From: Mesorhizobium shangrilense
GTDB taxonomy: Bacteria > Pseudomonadota > Alphaproteobacteria > Rhizobiales > Rhizobiaceae
Direction: 5' to 3'
NCBI RefSeq assembly: GCF_040537815.1
Contig: NZ_JBEWSZ010000001.1
Span: forward strand, 2,294,001-2,358,000
DNA length: 64,000 bases
Part shown: positions 47,060-55,282 of the stretch, in pieces
Layout of the letters: the number at the start of each line of letters is the position of its first letter
How positions within the stretch are numbered: position 1 is the first letter of the stretch
Notes under the pieces: model-generated
The model's input: only the letters and a program-made list of their open reading frames with translations
What the model was told of the DNA's origin: nothing
The model's database searches: none
Program-made: the position numbers and the translations under genes

Positions 47060-49102
47060 ATGCCGATCGGTCGGCCCCATTCATTTGCGTTGATTGGCGC
47101 TCTTGTCGCGCTGACGCCTGGCTTGGCGTTAGGCGGCAGCGTCGACGGGCAGGTGACATCGGCCATCCCGGTGCCCGCCTTACAGGATACAGTCCTGCCG
47201 GACAAAGGTCCCTCCCCGTCGCTGAATGTGGCCGCGTTGAAGAGCGGCCTCGACGCCCTGGCGGCAAACGACATTCCTAGAGCCCGCGCCGTACGCGACG
47301 GCTTGCCTGCCAATTCGCTCGATCATCATATCCTCGCCTGGGCGATAGCCCTCTATGGCGGCGACAAGGTGCCGAGCACCGACATTGCCGCCGCGGCACA
47401 GATGCTGCCGAACTGGCCGGGCACGATCGCCCTGCGCAAGAACAGCGAACGCGCGCTTTATCGCGAGAACCCCGCTCCACAGGCTGTGCTTCAGGCGTTC
47501 AACGGCAGCCAGCCGCAGACATTCGAAGGCGTGATGGTTCTTGCCCGCGCGTATGTATCGGTCGGCAATACCAAGGCGGCGCGCTCGGTATTGTCGCCGT
47601 TCTGGCGCACGGCGATGCTGGAAACCAAGGACGAGGCAGCGCTCATTCGCGAATTCGGCACGCTCATTCCGGCGGCCGATCATCGCTTTCGCATGGAGCG
47701 CATGTTCTATGCCGACCGGCCTGGTTCCGCGCAGCGGGTCGCGGCACTAGCGGGTGCCCAACAACTTGCCGACGCCTGGGCGGCGGCGGACAAAGGCGAC
47801 AAGAACGCGCCAAAATTGCTGAATGCGGTGCCGATGGCGCAACGTTCGGCCGGCTATTTCTTTGCGCAGGCGGAGTATCTGCGCAAGCAAGATAAGTTTG
47901 CCGATGCCGCGGCGATGGTGATGAAGGCGCCGACCGACCGGGACGCCCTTGTCGACCCGGACGCCTGGTGGGTCGAGCGTCGGGTGCTGTCGCGCGAACT
48001 GGTCGACCAGGGCGACATGAAGACCGCCTACAAAATAGTCGCTGCGCATGCCGCCGAAAGCGCAGGCAATGCCGTGGACGCCGAATTCCATGCCGGCTGG
48101 TACGCGCTGCGCGGCCTGAATGACGCCAAGCTTGCCGCAACGCATTTTGCCCGCGTCGCCGATCTGGCTCAGGGGCCGATGTCGCTGTCTCGCGCCTACT
48201 ATTGGCTCGGCCGCGCCGCTGAAGTCGGCGGTTCCGGCAACGCCGTTGATTACTTCGGCCGCGCGGCCACCTATGGCACGACATTCTATGGCCAGCTCGC
48301 CGCCGAGCGCGTCGGCCGGCGGGCACTCAACATCGTCTATCCGCAGCCGAGTGCGACCGATCGGCAGAATTTCGCCAACCGCGAAGCCGTCAGCGCCATC
48401 AAGCGACTGCAGGAGGCCGGTTATGACCGTTATGCGGAGACGCTCTACCGCGACCTCGCTGGCCAGATGAACAGCCCTGGGGAATTGGCGTTGCTTGCCG
48501 TGTTGGCGGAAAAGCAGGGCAATCATTTCATGGCGCTGAAAGTCGGCAAGATCGCCGGCGCTCGCGGCATCGACGTCGGGGCGCTCTCGCATCCGCTGGG
48601 AGTCATTCCCGATTCGGCAGATATTTCCGGTTCGGGCAAGGCGCTGGCCTATGCGATCGCTCGCCAGGAAAGCGAATTCAATGTCGGCGCCGTCTCAAGC
48701 GCCGGAGCGCGCGGGCTGTTGCAGCTTATGCCGGGAACCGCCAGGCAATTGGCGAAAAAGGCCGGATTGCAGTTTTCGCAAACACGGCTGACGAGCGATG
48801 CCGGCTACAATGCGACGCTGGGTGCCGCCTTCCTCGGCGAGCAGCTCGACCGTTTCAACGGCTCCTATGTGCTGACCTTTGCCGGCTACAATGCAGGCCC
48901 CAACCGGGCCGCCCAATGGTTGACGAAATACGGCGACCCGCGTGGCAAGGACGTGGATGCCGTCGTCGACTGGATCGAGCGGATTCCCTACACGGAAACA
49001 AGAAGTTACGTGCAGCGCGTGATGGAGAACTACGAAGTCTACAAGATGCGTATTTCCGGCAAGTACGACATCGTCGGCGACCTCGTGAACGGCCGCACTT
49101 GA
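47060..49102 (+). CDS. slt: soluble lytic murein transglycosylase
   Basis: A 680-residue periplasmic enzyme with a signal peptide (FALIGALVALTPGLALGG). A long helical superhelix (U- and L-type, about residues 50-500) precedes the SLT catalytic domain (about 515-650): YAIARQESEFN with the catalytic Glu, AGARGLLQLMPGTARQL and YNAGPNRAAQW. It cleaves peptidoglycan to 1,6-anhydro-muropeptides. ATG at 47060 follows AAGGA. Confidence 0.94.
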   Translation: MPIGRPHSFALIGALVALTPGLALGGSVDGQVTSAIPVPALQDTVLPDKGPSPSLNVAALKSGLDALAANDIPRARAVRDGLPANSLDHHILAWAIALYGGDKVPSTDIAAAAQMLPNWPGTIALRKNSERALYRENPAPQAVLQAFNGSQPQTFEGVMVLARAYVSVGNTKAARSVLSPFWRTAMLETKDEAALIREFGTLIPAADHRFRMERMFYADRPGSAQRVAALAGAQQLADAWAAADKGDKNAPKLLNAVPMAQRSAGYFFAQAEYLRKQDKFADAAAMVMKAPTDRDALVDPDAWWVERRVLSRELVDQGDMKTAYKIVAAHAAESAGNAVDAEFHAGWYALRGLNDAKLAATHFARVADLAQGPMSLSRAYYWLGRAAEVGGSGNAVDYFGRAATYGTTFYGQLAAERVGRRALNIVYPQPSATDRQNFANREAVSAIKRLQEAGYDRYAETLYRDLAGQMNSPGELALLAVLAEKQGNHFMALKVGKIAGARGIDVGALSHPLGVIPDSADISGSGKALAYAIARQESEFNVGAVSSAGARGLLQLMPGTARQLAKKAGLQFSQTRLTSDAGYNATLGAAFLGEQLDRFNGSYVLTFAGYNAGPNRAAQWLTKYGDPRGKDVDAVVDWIERIPYTETRSYVQRVMENYEVYKMRISGKYDIVGDLVNGRT

Positions 49103-49204
49103 GGCTTCCTTCCAGAGGGGGAGAAGGCAGAGCCTCGTCCATTTGACGATGCCTGCCCTCACCCGTTAGTTGTCCGAGTCAATCCAGCGAGGGACGGCAA
49201 TCTA

Positions 49205-50095
49205 ATGGCGAGCGACGAAGGTTTCTCCGACTTCTTCTACGCTGCGCCCGATGGGCTGAAGCTTCATGCCCGCATCTACGGCGAAACCAACTCCGATCAT
49301 TTGCCAGTCGTGTGCCTGCCCGGCTTGACGCGCAACGCTCGGGATTTTCATGAGCTGGCGCACCATCTTTCGGCGCGCGCCGTGGTTCCACGCAAGGTGG
49401 TTGCCTTCGACTATCGCGGGCGCGGGCAATCGGCATACGACCCCGACGTCGCCAACTACAATGTCAGTGTCGAGGCCAGCGACATCCTTGCCGGGCTGGC
49501 GGCACTTGGCATCGAGGAAGCAGCGTTCATCGGCACGTCACGTGGCGGACTGATCATCCATGTGCTCGCAGCGATGCGACCAGAAGCGCTGAAAGCCGTT
49601 GTCCTCAACGACATCGGCCCGGTGCTCGAGGCCGGTGGGCTCGCCCATATCCGCTCCTATCTCGATCCTTCACCGAAGCCGAAAACCCTTGCCGAGGCAG
49701 TGAGCGCCCAGCGCAGCGTGCATGGCGGGGATTTTCCGGCGCTTGCCGATGCCGATTGGGAACGGATGGTGTGGGCGCTCAACCGCGAGACGCCTCAGGG
49801 ACTGATGCCGGATTTCGACCCGAAGCTGCTCGAGACGCTGGCAGGCCTCGATCTCACGCAGCCGCTGCCTGCACTATGGCCGCAGTTCGAAGCGCTGGCG
49901 GCCACGCCCCTGCTTGCCATACGTGGCGCCAGCTCAAGACTGTTGTCCGTCGAAACGCTTGAGGAAATGGGCAAGCGTCACCTAACCATGAAGACGATCA
50001 CGGTCGAGGGCCAAGGGCACGCCCCCTTCCTCGAAACCGGAAACCTGCCCAGCGCAATCGCGGCATTTCTTGATCGGGCCGAGACGCCCAACTAG
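49205..50095 (+). CDS. alpha/beta-fold hydrolase
   Basis: A 296-residue hydrolase. The nucleophile elbow is GTSRGG near residue 118, the oxyanion region is LPGLTRNARDFHEL near 38, and the catalytic His is in GQGHAP near 277. The usual acid after strand 7 is not obvious: GASSRLLS has Ser-Arg where relatives have an Asp. Another acid may serve (for instance in NDIGPV). The substrate is unknown. Confidence 0.85.
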   Translation: MASDEGFSDFFYAAPDGLKLHARIYGETNSDHLPVVCLPGLTRNARDFHELAHHLSARAVVPRKVVAFDYRGRGQSAYDPDVANYNVSVEASDILAGLAALGIEEAAFIGTSRGGLIIHVLAAMRPEALKAVVLNDIGPVLEAGGLAHIRSYLDPSPKPKTLAEAVSAQRSVHGGDFPALADADWERMVWALNRETPQGLMPDFDPKLLETLAGLDLTQPLPALWPQFEALAATPLLAIRGASSRLLSVETLEEMGKRHLTMKTITVEGQGHAPFLETGNLPSAIAAFLDRAETPN

Positions 50096-50108
50096 TCAAC
50101 ACAAAGAG

Positions 50109-50136
50109 CCGAGGATCAATCCTGATCCCCGGTTTT
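50109..50136 (+). terminator. rho-independent terminator of the alpha/beta hydrolase gene
   Basis: CCG-a-GGATCA pairs with TGATCC-c-CGG around a four-base loop, followed by TTTT. It lies 13 bases after the stop codon. Confidence 0.6.
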
Positions 50137-50152
50137 GCACGTAACGGCAAAT

Positions 50153-51217
50153 CTAGCCGGTCTTTGAACTTTTCCGAGCCGCCTTGGGTGAAGGCTTCTC
50201 CTCCACCGACCCGCTCTTTGTTTCCTGAGCTGCTGCAGTCGAAGAAGGCAGAGCGTGCTCCACGTCACTGTCAGGCCCCTTAAAACGGGGCGTTTCCAGA
50301 ACGACGACGCAGCCGTCGAGGTCATTCGTGGCAAGATGGGCGTAACGCATGGTCATCGACAGCGTCTGGTGACCAAGCCACATCTGCACGCGCCTGATGT
50401 CGATGCCGCCCTGGACAAGACGCGACGCGCATGTGTGGCGCAGAATATGCGGTACCACCTGATCGTCGGCGCCGAGGCCGACTTCCGCCTTCGCATCGTT
50501 CCAGATGGTGCGAAACTGCGCCTGGCTGAGTTTGGTGAAAGGACCCTTGGGACGGCGGCCCTCGGTGGGCGGCAGCTTGATCACGTCCTTGACCCTGACA
50601 GTCATCGGAATGGTGCGGCTGCGGCCGGACTTGGTGATCCAGAAGCTGACGCGATGCTCCTGGATATCGTTCCAGATGAGACCGAGCGCCTCGCCGAGGC
50701 GGCAGCCGGTATCGACGAGAAAGACGGACAGCCGGTAGGCATCTTCGCTGCGGCTTTTTATGGCGGCGAAAAGCCGGGCTTCCTCGTCCTTCTCAAGAAA
50801 ACGAATCCGCCCCGCCCGCTCCTTCTGGCGGCGGAACTCAGGCAGACTGTGGATATCCCCCATCTTGTAGGCCTTGCGCAGCAGTTTGCTGAGTGCAGCC
50901 ATCTTCCGGTTGATGGTTGCGTTGCTGTTGCCGCGCTGGCGCAAGGTGCCGATAAGGTTATCCAGGGTACTCTGGTCAAAGGCGCTGAAACGCTCCCCAA
51001 GGAGAATCTCACCAATTTCGCCAACAAAAGAGCTGACATTGTACTTATGCCGTCCGTCGTCCCATAATATATCCCGATATGCTGAAAACAACTCTCCGAC
51101 CGTGAACGACTTTACTTCTCTTATAGTATTATAACTATATTTAATTCTTGCGGATTGAGAAGAAAACATCGAAAAATGATCAGAGGCCTGCGCCTCTTGA
51201 ACCGCTTCGTTTGACAT
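50153..51217 (-). CDS. tyrosine recombinase/phage-type integrase
   Basis: A 354-residue site-specific recombinase. A core-binding domain (about residues 40-130) precedes a catalytic domain with the first Arg in DTGCRLGEALGL, the HxxR pair in PHILRHTCASRL, a His in WLGHQTLSMTMRYAHL and its Tyr nucleophile. A lysine- and serine-rich tail of about 50 residues follows. The first 30 codons are unusually AT-rich. No excisionase or other phage gene is next to it, and no matching tRNA direct repeats were found. It may be a degraded-island remnant or a stand-alone recombinase. Confidence 0.92.
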   Translation of the reverse strand: MSNEAVQEAQASDHFSMFSSQSARIKYSYNTIREVKSFTVGELFSAYRDILWDDGRHKYNVSSFVGEIGEILLGERFSAFDQSTLDNLIGTLRQRGNSNATINRKMAALSKLLRKAYKMGDIHSLPEFRRQKERAGRIRFLEKDEEARLFAAIKSRSEDAYRLSVFLVDTGCRLGEALGLIWNDIQEHRVSFWITKSGRSRTIPMTVRVKDVIKLPPTEGRRPKGPFTKLSQAQFRTIWNDAKAEVGLGADDQVVPHILRHTCASRLVQGGIDIRRVQMWLGHQTLSMTMRYAHLATNDLDGCVVVLETPRFKGPDSDVEHALPSSTAAAQETKSGSVEEKPSPKAARKSSKTG

Positions 51218-51296
51218 TTTAATGCCACACCCCCGAGTGGATAGGTCAGCCCTAGCCGCTTGGAGGCGTCCTTTCAAGAGCTTTGATCACGCGATT

Positions 51297-51335
51297 GTGA
51301 TTTCATCCGCCAGACAGCGGATCCCACGAAATCAC
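51297..51335. other. two-stem hairpin upstream of the integrase
   Basis: GTGATTTC (51297-51304) pairs with GAAATCAC (51328-51335) and an inner TCCGC pairs with GCGGA around six bases. It lies 80-118 bases upstream of the integrase start. It may be a recombinase core or regulatory site; no role is proven. Confidence 0.5.
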
Positions 51336-51406
51336 TCCCACAGATCTGTTCAGCTACCGTTTACCCCCCGATCCTTGTGTTTGCCTTGGTCACATCGCGA
51401 GAACAA

Positions 51407-51434
51407 AACAGCCCGGGCGTTGAAGCGCCCGGGC
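51407..51434 (-). terminator. terminator of porin 2
   Basis: A nine-base GC stem (GCCCGGGCG with its complement) and a six-base loop, followed on the minus strand by TGTTTTGTT. It lies 27 bases after the porin 2 stop. Confidence 0.75.
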
Positions 51435-51461
51435 TGGATTTAACTTGTTAGGAACCAGCCC

Positions 51462-52565
51462 TTAGAAGGAGCGCTGGAAGCGGAGGATGCCGCCGACGCT
51501 GTCTTTCTTGTCGGCGCCAAGCCAGTTGCCGCCGGGGACGGTCGGATCGCCAAATCCACCAAAATGGTTGTAATCAACTTCGGCCGTGACCGTGAAGCCG
51601 GGAACGATGTCGTAGGCAACGTTTGCCGCTACGCCGTAGTTCTTCTCCTGGTCACCCGACACCTGAAGGTTGAACGAGGTCTTCTCGTTGAACTTGTAGG
51701 TACCACCGGCCCAGAAAGCCCAATTGCCGGCCCAGAGCTTGTAGAAGTTACGGGCGCTATTGCTGTCGGAGCCATAACCGCCCATCACGAACAGCGAAAG
51801 CGCGCTGGAGACGTTCACGTCCAACCGGACCTTGCCCGAAACGTCTTCGAAGTTGCTGTCGTAACCGACAACGCCGGTGATTGCACCCCAGCCCTGCGTA
51901 TACTTCACGCCGCCGACGATGTGCGGAACATAGCTATCGATGGTGAAGACGTCGTAACCTTCTTCCAGCGAGACAACCGCCGAGAAACCATTGCCAGCAT
52001 CGAAGTAGTACTGGATGACGTTGGTGTCGAAGCCACCGTAGGGGACAATCGTGTCCTGGATGACGTTGCCGGCATAGCCGATGAACGTATCGTAAGCCGA
52101 TTCGTCCTTACCGACGCGGAGACCACCAAGCTGAATCCAAGCAAAGTTCAGCGTCATGGACTTGTTGTAGGCTGCATTGCTATATGTTTTGTTACCGAAG
52201 TCAAAACGGGTCTCGGTGTAGGTCTTCAACGTGCCGAGTTCAGTTTCCTGGCCGGTCCAGGTCTTCAGCGAGAAGCGGGCAGTTTTCTTCCACGTATCCT
52301 GGACCTCATTATCCAAACGGTCTCTTGCCTTTGCGCCGTCAAGCGAGCCGACGTCACCGCCCCCGATGTCGTAACGGATATAGCCGCCGATGCGCAGGCA
52401 GGTCTCGGTGCCGGGGATGTAGAAGTAGCCAGCGCCGTAAACGTCGCAGATCTTGACGTATTCAGCGGGTTCCGGCTCGGCGACGACGACGGCGTCGGCG
52501 GCGCGCGCACCGGATACTGCGATCAGGGCCGCAGCGGAGCCGAGGAGAAGGCTCTTGATGTTCAT
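51462..52565 (-). CDS. porin, Omp2/RopA family (porin 2)
   Basis: A 367-residue outer-membrane porin with the same signal peptide and N-terminal barrel as porin 3 and the same terminal FQRSF. The DNA is nearly identical to porin 3 from the GACTGGAGGTCAGAAA leader through about the first 60 codons, and differs mainly in surface-loop codons (about residues 80-120 and 270-290). Start at 52565. It is divergent from porin 3, with tRNA-Ser in the gap. Confidence 0.95.
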   Translation of the reverse strand: MNIKSLLLGSAAALIAVSGARAADAVVVAEPEPAEYVKICDVYGAGYFYIPGTETCLRIGGYIRYDIGGGDVGSLDGAKARDRLDNEVQDTWKKTARFSLKTWTGQETELGTLKTYTETRFDFGNKTYSNAAYNKSMTLNFAWIQLGGLRVGKDESAYDTFIGYAGNVIQDTIVPYGGFDTNVIQYYFDAGNGFSAVVSLEEGYDVFTIDSYVPHIVGGVKYTQGWGAITGVVGYDSNFEDVSGKVRLDVNVSSALSLFVMGGYGSDSNSARNFYKLWAGNWAFWAGGTYKFNEKTSFNLQVSGDQEKNYGVAANVAYDIVPGFTVTAEVDYNHFGGFGDPTVPGGNWLGADKKDSVGGILRFQRSF

Positions 52566-52702
52566 TTTCTGACCTCCAGTCAGAATCGAACAGAATCGCG
52601 GTTTTTGACGGAGGCAGGACGCCGCAAAAAGTGCCGCGTTTCTGCCTATCATTTTGTTATTACGAGGAAATTTCTAGCCAGCGCGATGCTGCGAGGCAAA
52701 AG

Positions 52703-52793
52703 TGGCGGAGAGGATGGGATTCGAACCCACGAGAAGCTTTTGACCTCTACTCCCTTAGCAGGGGAGCGCCTTCGACCACTCGGCCACCTCTCC
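52703..52793 (-). tRNA. tRNA-Ser(GCT)
   Basis: On the minus strand a complete class II tRNA folds: acceptor stem GGAGAGG/CCTCTCC, D-arm, a CTCCC/GGGAG anticodon stem with loop CTGCTAA (anticodon GCT), a long variable arm (AGAGGTCAAAAGCTTCT region) and TTCGAAT in the T loop. The 3' CCA is encoded (52703-52705). It reads AGC and AGU codons. Confidence 0.97.
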
Positions 52794-53264
52794 GTTGCGC
52801 CGCTGGATAAAGAAAAGCGCCGGCACAATCAACAAGCCCCAGCCATTATCTCGGAAAAAGAAGTCATTATCTCGGAAAAATATGGCGCTGCCGAACTGGG
52901 CTCTTCGACGATGCGGCGATTCTGCGGCAATTCCCTGGCTAACGACTCGAGCCATGCCCGCCGTTTCGGTGGGAATCGCCGGATTCGGCCACAATGTAAG
53001 AGACGAAAGGGGCCTGATGGTTAACAGGAGCTTTCTGAGTGAGGCCAAATCGTGTCATTTGTGCAACAACGCCCGCTGATAGCAGCCGTCCGGCCCTTCC
53101 GCCGATACGATCGTTGTTGAACGCCGCCGCCTCATGAGTAATGTCGGTCTCGAGGAAGCGGCGCGGTGCGCATCTTTTTCGGTAGTGGGGATGGGGCAGG
53201 GAACGCTGTCCTTCAGCAAAGAATACCCAGACCCGTTTTTTAACTTTTGACTGGAGGTCAGAAA
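52794..53264. other. intergenic region between tRNA-Ser and porin 3
   Basis: About 470 bases without a supported gene. It holds the tRNA-Ser promoter, a pair of 16-base direct repeats near the tRNA end and the promoter and GGAGG leader of porin 3. The rest shows no recognisable feature. Confidence 0.6.
52844..52880. repeat. two 16-base direct repeats, 21-base period
   Basis: CATTATCTCGGAAAAA occurs at 52844-52859 and 52865-52880. Their starts are 21 bases apart, two helical turns. They lie 51-87 bases upstream of the tRNA-Ser 5' end, so they may be an upstream activator site. Confidence 0.8.
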
Positions 53265-54452
53265 ATGAACATCAAGAGCCTTCTCCTCGGCTCCGCTGCG
53301 GCCCTGATCGCAGTATCCGGTGCACGCGCCGCCGACGCCGTCGTCGTCGCCGAGCCGGAACCCGCTGAATACGTCAAGATCTGCGACGTCTACGGCGCTG
53401 GCTACTTCTACATCCCCGGCACCGAAACCTGCCTGCGCATCGGCGGCTATATCCGTTATGATATCGGCGCTGGCGACGTCGGTTCGTTCGACGGTGCGCG
53501 CACTTGGGACGCGCGGACCGGCAAGGATCAGGGCACGTGGTCAAAGAACGCCCGCTTCACGCTGAAGACCTGGACCGGCCAGGAAACCGAACTCGGCACC
53601 TTGAAGACCTACACCGAAACCCGCATCAACTTCGGTAATAGCAACGGCTACGGCAGCACCGACGGCAAGACCACCGCCGGGCCTGGCACCGGTGGTAAGG
53701 TAGGCAATTACGCCGGACGTAAGCCTGAGGAGCTGCACTTCGCCTGGATCCAGCTCGGTGGTCTGCGCGTCGGTAAGGACGAATCGGCCTTCGATACGTT
53801 CGTCGGTTATGCCGGCAACGTCATCAACGACACGATCGTCCCCTACGGCGGCTTCGACACCAACGTCGTCCAGTACTACTTCGATGGCGGCAATGGCCTC
53901 TCGGCAGTGGTTTCGCTCGAAGAAGGTTATGGCAAATTCTCGATCGACAGCTATGTTCCGCATGTTGTCGGCGGCCTGAAGTGGACGCAGGGCTGGGGCG
54001 CGATCTCGGGCGTCGCCGCTTATGACGCCACCTATGACGAGTTCGCCGGCAAGGTTCGCTTGGATGTGAACGTGTCCAGCGCGCTGTCGCTGTTCGTGAT
54101 GGGCGGCTATGGCTCCGACTCGCATCTCAATGACACGACCAATGCTATCTTCACGAATGGCCGTGGCATGTACAAGCTCTGGGCCGGCAACTGGGCGTTC
54201 TGGGCCGGTGGTACCTACAAGTTCAACGAGAAGACCTCGTTCAACCTCCAGGTATCGGGTGACCAGGAGAAGAACTATGGCGTGGCGGCAAACGTTGCCT
54301 ACGACATCGTTCCCGGCTTCACGGTCACCGGCGAAGTGGACTACAACCATTATGGTGGGTTTAATGACGCTAGCCTCACCGGCGGCAACTGGGTCAACGC
54401 CAACAAGCTGAACAGCGTCGGCGGCATCCTCCGCTTCCAGCGCTCGTTCTAA
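53265..54452 (+). CDS. porin, Omp2/RopA family (porin 3)
   Basis: A 395-residue outer-membrane porin with signal peptide, VKICDVYGAGYFYIPGTETC and the terminal FQRSF. It shares the CTGGAGGTCAG ribosome-binding leader and N-terminus with porin 2; it is longer by loop insertions (GKTTAGPGTGGKVGNYAGRK near residue 145 and a segment near 290). It is inverted relative to porin 2. A strong terminator follows. Confidence 0.95.
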   Translation: MNIKSLLLGSAAALIAVSGARAADAVVVAEPEPAEYVKICDVYGAGYFYIPGTETCLRIGGYIRYDIGAGDVGSFDGARTWDARTGKDQGTWSKNARFTLKTWTGQETELGTLKTYTETRINFGNSNGYGSTDGKTTAGPGTGGKVGNYAGRKPEELHFAWIQLGGLRVGKDESAFDTFVGYAGNVINDTIVPYGGFDTNVVQYYFDGGNGLSAVVSLEEGYGKFSIDSYVPHVVGGLKWTQGWGAISGVAAYDATYDEFAGKVRLDVNVSSALSLFVMGGYGSDSHLNDTTNAIFTNGRGMYKLWAGNWAFWAGGTYKFNEKTSFNLQVSGDQEKNYGVAANVAYDIVPGFTVTGEVDYNHYGGFNDASLTGGNWVNANKLNSVGGILRFQRSF

Positions 54453-54475
54453 TAGATTTCGCTTCGTCGAAATCG

Positions 54476-54507
54476 AAACCCGGCGGGCAACCGCCGGGTT
54501 TTTATTG
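54476..54507 (+). terminator. rho-independent terminator of porin 3
   Basis: An 11-base stem (AAACCCGGCGG with its complement), a GCAA loop and a T-run (TTTTTATTGTTT) begin 24 bases after the stop. Confidence 0.9.
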
Positions 54508-54889
54508 TTTGACGGGTTTACTTGACCGCGGCGATCCGCACGAAACGTAACCCGGCTACAGCGGCTACGATTCCGTGCGTCGACTGCCTGCTGTAGGTTT
54601 TTGGGGTGCGTGCCCCGCAGCCCTGCGCTCGTCGACGATATGCCGAAGGTTGTCGATGCCGTCTTTGATGAAGACGGCGATAGGTTCGCTTAATGCGGAT
54701 GCGGCAAGGCCGTCCTAGGCGCCCAGGCAACCGTCTTTCGAGAACATCTCGATCGGGCAAGCGCGCAAAACGTCATCGTCCTCTTCGACCATCTCGAAAC
54801 CATATTTGAGGCATTAAAGAGCCGAGTTGCGATATCCCATCGCCGGCCCGTTTGATTGTGAACCAGATCAGGCAGCCTTATGCGCTGGG
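54508..54889. other. degraded intergenic sequence
   Basis: About 380 bases with no intact gene. A minus-strand frame near 54720-54800 (VEEDDDVLRACPIEMF) vaguely resembles a response-regulator receiver start but is broken by a stop. It looks like decayed coding DNA next to a dead insertion sequence; no better assignment is possible. Confidence 0.4.
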
Positions 54890-55165
54890 GCCGCGAGGAA
54901 GCTCCAATTACGCGAGCAAGTCCGCGATCTGCGTGACCGGCGTGTCGGCGCTGCGGGTGAGGACGTCGGCAGGCCACGCCTGCGGATCGATACCATTGAG
55001 CTTGGTGCGGTGCTGATCGGCGTCGCCATGAAGGCTGCCCAATCGGCACCACGATCGGAGCCTGCAAATAGCCAAGCTTGCGCGTTCTGCCGTGTTGGTG
55101 AGGCAAATCGGCAAATCCGACCGTCGCCAAGGAAGGGCTGGAAGCCGTCCCAGCGCTTCAGCATT
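54890..55165 (-). pseudogene. IS66-family transposase C-terminal remnant
   Basis: The minus strand spells, in successive frames, LKRWDGFQPFLGDGR, CLTNTAER, WLFAGSDRGADWAAFMAT and KLNGIDPQAWPADVL, which is the ordered C-terminal signature of IS66 TnpC transposases. At least three frame breaks occur. The first is explained by an exact eight-base tandem duplication at 55102-55117 (GGCAAATC twice). It is inactive. No IS66 tnpA/tnpB partner or terminal inverted repeats are visible. Confidence 0.75.
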
Positions 55166-55282
55166 TAGATGTTTAGCGTCGGCAATGCGCGTTTCTTGCC
55201 GAGCTTGGAACCATACGCAGTCCAGCGAAAGTTTCGGTTCGAATTGCCTATTTGGTTTCGGGGAAGGCGATCTGAAACTCCG

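Noticed and set aside
50153..52793. A genomic island bounded by tRNA-Ser and the integrase
   Set aside because: No direct repeat of the tRNA 3' end was found by eye near the integrase, and the DNA between is a normal porin gene; kept only as a question in the findings.
52755..53048. A 97-codon minus-strand frame through tRNA-Ser
   Set aside because: Its end (VAEWSKAL) is a familiar false translation of tRNA-Ser, and the internal repeat comes from the two 16-base direct repeats.
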